From: Micrococcales bacterium
GTDB lineage: Bacteria; Actinomycetota; Actinomycetes; S36-B12; UBA5976
NCBI GenBank assembly: GCA_024640585.1
Contig: JAHEEQ010000038.1
Location: forward strand, 1-7,075
DNA: 7,075 bases
Reading direction: 5' to 3'
The position numbers and the translations under genes were made by a program. Numbering within the stretch: position 1 is the first letter of the stretch; each line of letters begins with the position of its first letter. The notes beneath the pieces are model-generated. The model searched no databases and had not been told where the DNA came from. It saw only the letters and a program-made list of their open reading frames with translations. Positions 5,386 through 7,075 of this stretch are shown one piece after another.

Positions 5386-6258
5386 GTGGGGCAAGACACA
5401 AGAACAACAAATCAAAGCAGGTTGCCCACTGGCCCTGATGGTGCGGGTTTGTCGTTTGATAGGCTGTTTTTCAACTTTCTAAAACTCAGTCCCAGTTACG
5501 CCGCCGCTTGCTATCGGATTGCTGAATGCAACACAACGTCAAAGCTGAACGCACACGGCAAAAAAGTTCTCAAATGCGCTGAGGTTTATGGTGATGTCAG
5601 CCACTGCCGATATGGGGAATGGATGAAGGCGCCAACTTGCCTTTGCGCCAATGACCGTGAACAAATCGAGGTGTGTTATGGAAATGACCTCAATGGTGTT
5701 GCCAAAAATGATTTGTTGCTGTGCTTTCCAAACGGCGTGAACAGATTGACAGACAGGGAGCTGTTGGCATTCATCAAAGCCAATGTGCCGCGAAGCGATA
5801 GCGACAAAGCGCGACTGACTCCCGTCGCAGAAAAGAATCTTTGGAAGAGCGTCTATCTCAGCTACTTGATGTTTTCAAACCCAGATGCAGAGTTGTGGCG
5901 CATTGGTGCTGAAGCCATGTTGGTTGATAGGTTCGTTGGCACCATTGACCCAACTGGCAGAAGAATGAATGCGTCGGAAGATCATGTTCGTCGGCATCTA
6001 ACGCTCACAGTCATGCGACACCATGAGTGGGCATTCAATACCGCTGAGCATGCCGCCGTAGATGATTTCCCCTGCAAGTCCAAGATTGGCGGTGTTCAGG
6101 GCAGGTTTGATTTCACTGACCGTTGCCGTTGTGAGCAGCTATTTGCGACGGGTGCAGAAGAAATGGGCAATGCTCGTGCTGAGGTCTTGCGCTGTTCAGG
6201 GGCTCGCGCAAAGATGTCGGTTAAACCGACGTTGCACCATCAGGGGCTACTGTTCTAG
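5386..6258 (+). CDS. Cysteine-rich hypothetical protein, start uncertain, C-terminus overlapping the right repeat
   Basis: I do not recognise this protein of up to 290 residues. The GTG at 5386 has no clear Shine-Dalgarno sequence; the frame is open from 5347 without another standard start, so translation could begin elsewhere or the gene may be 5'-truncated. From about residue 22 (LSFDRLFFNFLKLSPSYAAA) the sequence looks like a normal folded domain. Twelve cysteines occur, including C74, C85, C87 and C97 in one stretch and C230, C247, C249 later, suggesting metal binding. Residues 120-215 are helical with many Arg/His (VRRHLTLTVMRHHEW). The final codons, AKMSVKPT, are encoded by the repeat, so the natural C-terminus may have been changed by recombination. 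It ends 6 nt from the convergent short recombinase gene. A recombination-directionality or regulatory factor is possible but unsupported by any motif. Confidence 0.6.
   Translation: MGQDTRTTNQSRLPTGPDGAGLSFDRLFFNFLKLSPSYAAACYRIAECNTTSKLNAHGKKVLKCAEVYGDVSHCRYGEWMKAPTCLCANDREQIEVCYGNDLNGVAKNDLLLCFPNGVNRLTDRELLAFIKANVPRSDSDKARLTPVAEKNLWKSVYLSYLMFSNPDAELWRIGAEAMLVDRFVGTIDPTGRRMNASEDHVRRHLTLTVMRHHEWAFNTAEHAAVDDFPCKSKIGGVQGRFDFTDRCRCEQLFATGAEEMGNARAEVLRCSGARAKMSVKPTLHHQGLLF
6199..6230 (+). repeat. Direct repeat copy 2 with palindromic core (putative attachment site, right)
   Basis: Second copy of the 32-bp repeat, same orientation as the first, 5,451 bp away. Exact identity covers 6209-6230; the differences are at 6205 and 6208. 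GTCGGTTAAACCGAC at 6216-6230 is the perfect 7-bp inverted repeat around an A; the outermost pair present in copy 1 is broken here by G at 6231. It is embedded in the end of the cysteine-rich ORF and lies 34 nt past the stop of the short recombinase, mirroring the arrangement at the left copy. Confidence 0.7.
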
Positions 6259-6264
6259 TCGGGG

Positions 6265-6837
6265 TTATGCAAGTTCGACCGCACGACGCAGCATGTCATC
6301 CGATGCGTCAACATAGCCAATCGTGGTGGAGATGTTGCGGTGTCCCATGAGCTTCATCAGCACACGAATGCTTGCGCCCTTGCTGCTAAGTGAAGTGGCA
6401 AATGTTCTGCGACCACTGTGACTGCTTGCGCCTTCAATGCCAGCGCCGCGATACAAGTTGAAAAACAACTGTGTGAGCGTGTTGGGCGTGAAGCCTCGAC
6501 GTGGGTGCTTCTGTGTGTAAAAGAAGGCGGCTTCGGGCGCTCTCGCTGGAATTGAGTTGACGTAGGTTTGAAGCTCTTTGCGTAGCTTTGGGCTGACGTA
6601 CACCGTGCGAGGGTGTCGGCCTTTGGTTTGATCAGCGTTCAAACGGATTTCTTCGCGGACCTGCCCGTTGCTGTCTACAGCATCAGACCAGCTAAGTAGG
6701 GCGACTTCCCCGACGCGAAGTCCAGCTAGGTGGGTCATGAGCAGCATTGCCCTGTTGCGTGCTGCATGCGGGCGTGTTGCTATGTAATCGGTTGCGCGGC
6801 GTAGCTCAGCCGCTGTGAGTGTTTTTGCTTGTGCCAT
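6265..6837 (-). CDS. Short tyrosine recombinase lacking an N-terminal arm domain
   Basis: Site-specific recombinase of 190 residues consisting almost only of the catalytic domain. All hallmark residues are present: R41 in AGLRVGE (with E44), K72 in QTKGR, H140 and R143 in SSHSGRRTFAT, H166 in LMGHRNIS, and nucleophile Y175 in TTIGYVD. It lacks the usual core-binding domain, since the catalytic fold begins within the first 30 residues; compact forms of this kind are, as I recall, common in Burkholderiales mobile DNA. A TTG at 6915 could extend it by 26 residues, but AGGAG (6843-6847) five nucleotides before the ATG at 6837 settles the start. It faces the first recombinase of this window but differs from it in motifs and size, so the two are not a recent duplication. 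Its stop lies 34 nt from the right repeat. Composition is GC-richer than the cargo. Confidence 0.92.
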   Translation of the reverse strand: MAQAKTLTAAELRRATDYIATRPHAARNRAMLLMTHLAGLRVGEVALLSWSDAVDSNGQVREEIRLNADQTKGRHPRTVYVSPKLRKELQTYVNSIPARAPEAAFFYTQKHPRRGFTPNTLTQLFFNLYRGAGIEGASSHSGRRTFATSLSSKGASIRVLMKLMGHRNISTTIGYVDASDDMLRRAVELA

Positions 6838-6842
6838 CTGTG

Positions 6843-6847
6843 CTCCT
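6843..6847 (-). promoter_or_regulatory. Ribosome binding site deciding the short recombinase start
   Basis: Minus-strand AGGAG, five nucleotides before ATG 6837. It favours the 190-residue product over a 216-residue product from TTG 6915. Confidence 0.7.
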
Positions 6848-6886
6848 AAAAGTAATAAATACAGAGCTACAGTTTGTTTTCTTTGA

Positions 6887-6905
6887 TTCGGTTTGGGCAA
6901 CCGAA
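6887..6905. promoter_or_regulatory. Perfect 7-bp hairpin in the short recombinase leader
   Basis: TTCGGTT and AACCGAA flank a 5-nt TGGGC centre. The arms share TCGGTT/AACCGA with the palindrome of the direct repeats, so this may be a related binding site for the recombinase, or simply an RNA hairpin in the untranslated leader. It sits about 50 nt upstream of the start codon. Confidence 0.35.
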
Positions 6906-6987
6906 GCCCGTCCAACCTGTCGGGTCAATGAAATCAAGCACTTACGCGATAACAACATGAAATGTGGATTAGCTTTGTTTTAAGTTA

Positions 6988-7016
6988 TTTATCAAGAGTT
7001 GCCCGCGGTGTGTAAA
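6988..7016 (-). promoter_or_regulatory. Candidate promoter of the short recombinase gene
   Basis: On the minus strand TTTACA (7011-7016) and GATAAA (6988-6993) are separated by exactly 17 nt, matching five of six -35 and four of six -10 consensus bases. This would give a leader of roughly 145 nt containing the 7-bp hairpin. The rest of 6838-7075 holds no gene I can support; a perfect 10-bp palindrome, AGACGCGTCT, lies just upstream at 7025-7034. Confidence 0.35.
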
Positions 7017-7075
7017 TCATTTGGAGACGCGTCTTTATAAATACAAACCATCAACATTATTTTCATCAAAAATAT

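Noticed and set aside
5433..6245. 12-bp inverted repeat CCCTGATGGTGC (5433-5444) and GCACCATCAGGG (6234-6245)
   Set aside because: About one such 12-bp match is expected by chance in a 7-kb window, and the match does not extend.
6196..6248. 9-bp direct repeat TCAGGGGCT on both sides of the right palindrome (6196-6204 and 6240-6248), possible recombinase arm sites
   Set aside because: The match is short and has no counterpart downstream of the left repeat copy, so it is not strong enough to call.
1..7075. CRISPR arrays, tRNA or rRNA genes, insertion-sequence transposases
   Set aside because: No regularly spaced repeats, no tRNA-like cloverleaf or rRNA stretches, and no DDE transposase motifs were seen on either strand.

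Overview
The window looks like an accessory (genomic-island or plasmid-type) segment of a proteobacterium. The protein style, strong Shine-Dalgarno sites and two tyrosine recombinases resembling families common in Burkholderiales suggest a betaproteobacterium, possibly Comamonadaceae. That placement is recall-based inference, not a search result. There are no rRNA, tRNA, CRISPR or housekeeping genes.

Layout. (1) 1-738 (+): C-terminal catalytic part of a tyrosine recombinase whose start lies left of the window. (2) 748-779: first copy of a 32-bp direct repeat containing a palindrome (TGTCGGTTAAACCGACA). (3) 843-3482 (+): three genes in series: a DUF5655-type protein with a PD-(D/E)XK-like nuclease domain, a class I SAM-dependent methyltransferase, and an HNH endonuclease whose start lies 2 nt after the methyltransferase stop. 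(4) 3599-5245 (-): an operon of an unrecognised 275-aa protein followed by a clamp-loader-like AAA+ ATPase, convergent with the HNH gene. (5) 5246-5385: a divergent control region with a spaced inverted repeat. (6) 5386-6258 (+): an unrecognised cysteine-rich protein whose last codons are made by the second copy of the repeat (6199-6230). (7) 6265-6837 (-): a short, complete tyrosine recombinase with an upstream leader and a possible promoter up to 7016.

Interpretation. The two 32-bp repeats are in direct orientation, share an exact 22-bp core, differ at two positions, and are 5,451 bp apart. Each lies just beyond the 3' end of one of two unrelated, inward-facing tyrosine recombinase genes. 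The simplest reading is that they are attachment-site copies bounding a mobile cargo segment. The cargo pairs an AT-richer nuclease/methyltransferase/HNH cluster, plausibly a defence or modification module, with an ATPase operon that may serve the element itself. The methyltransferase has no recognisable DNA-methyltransferase motif IV, so this does not look like a classical restriction-modification system. The defence role is inference; the repeats, domains and gene order are visible directly.
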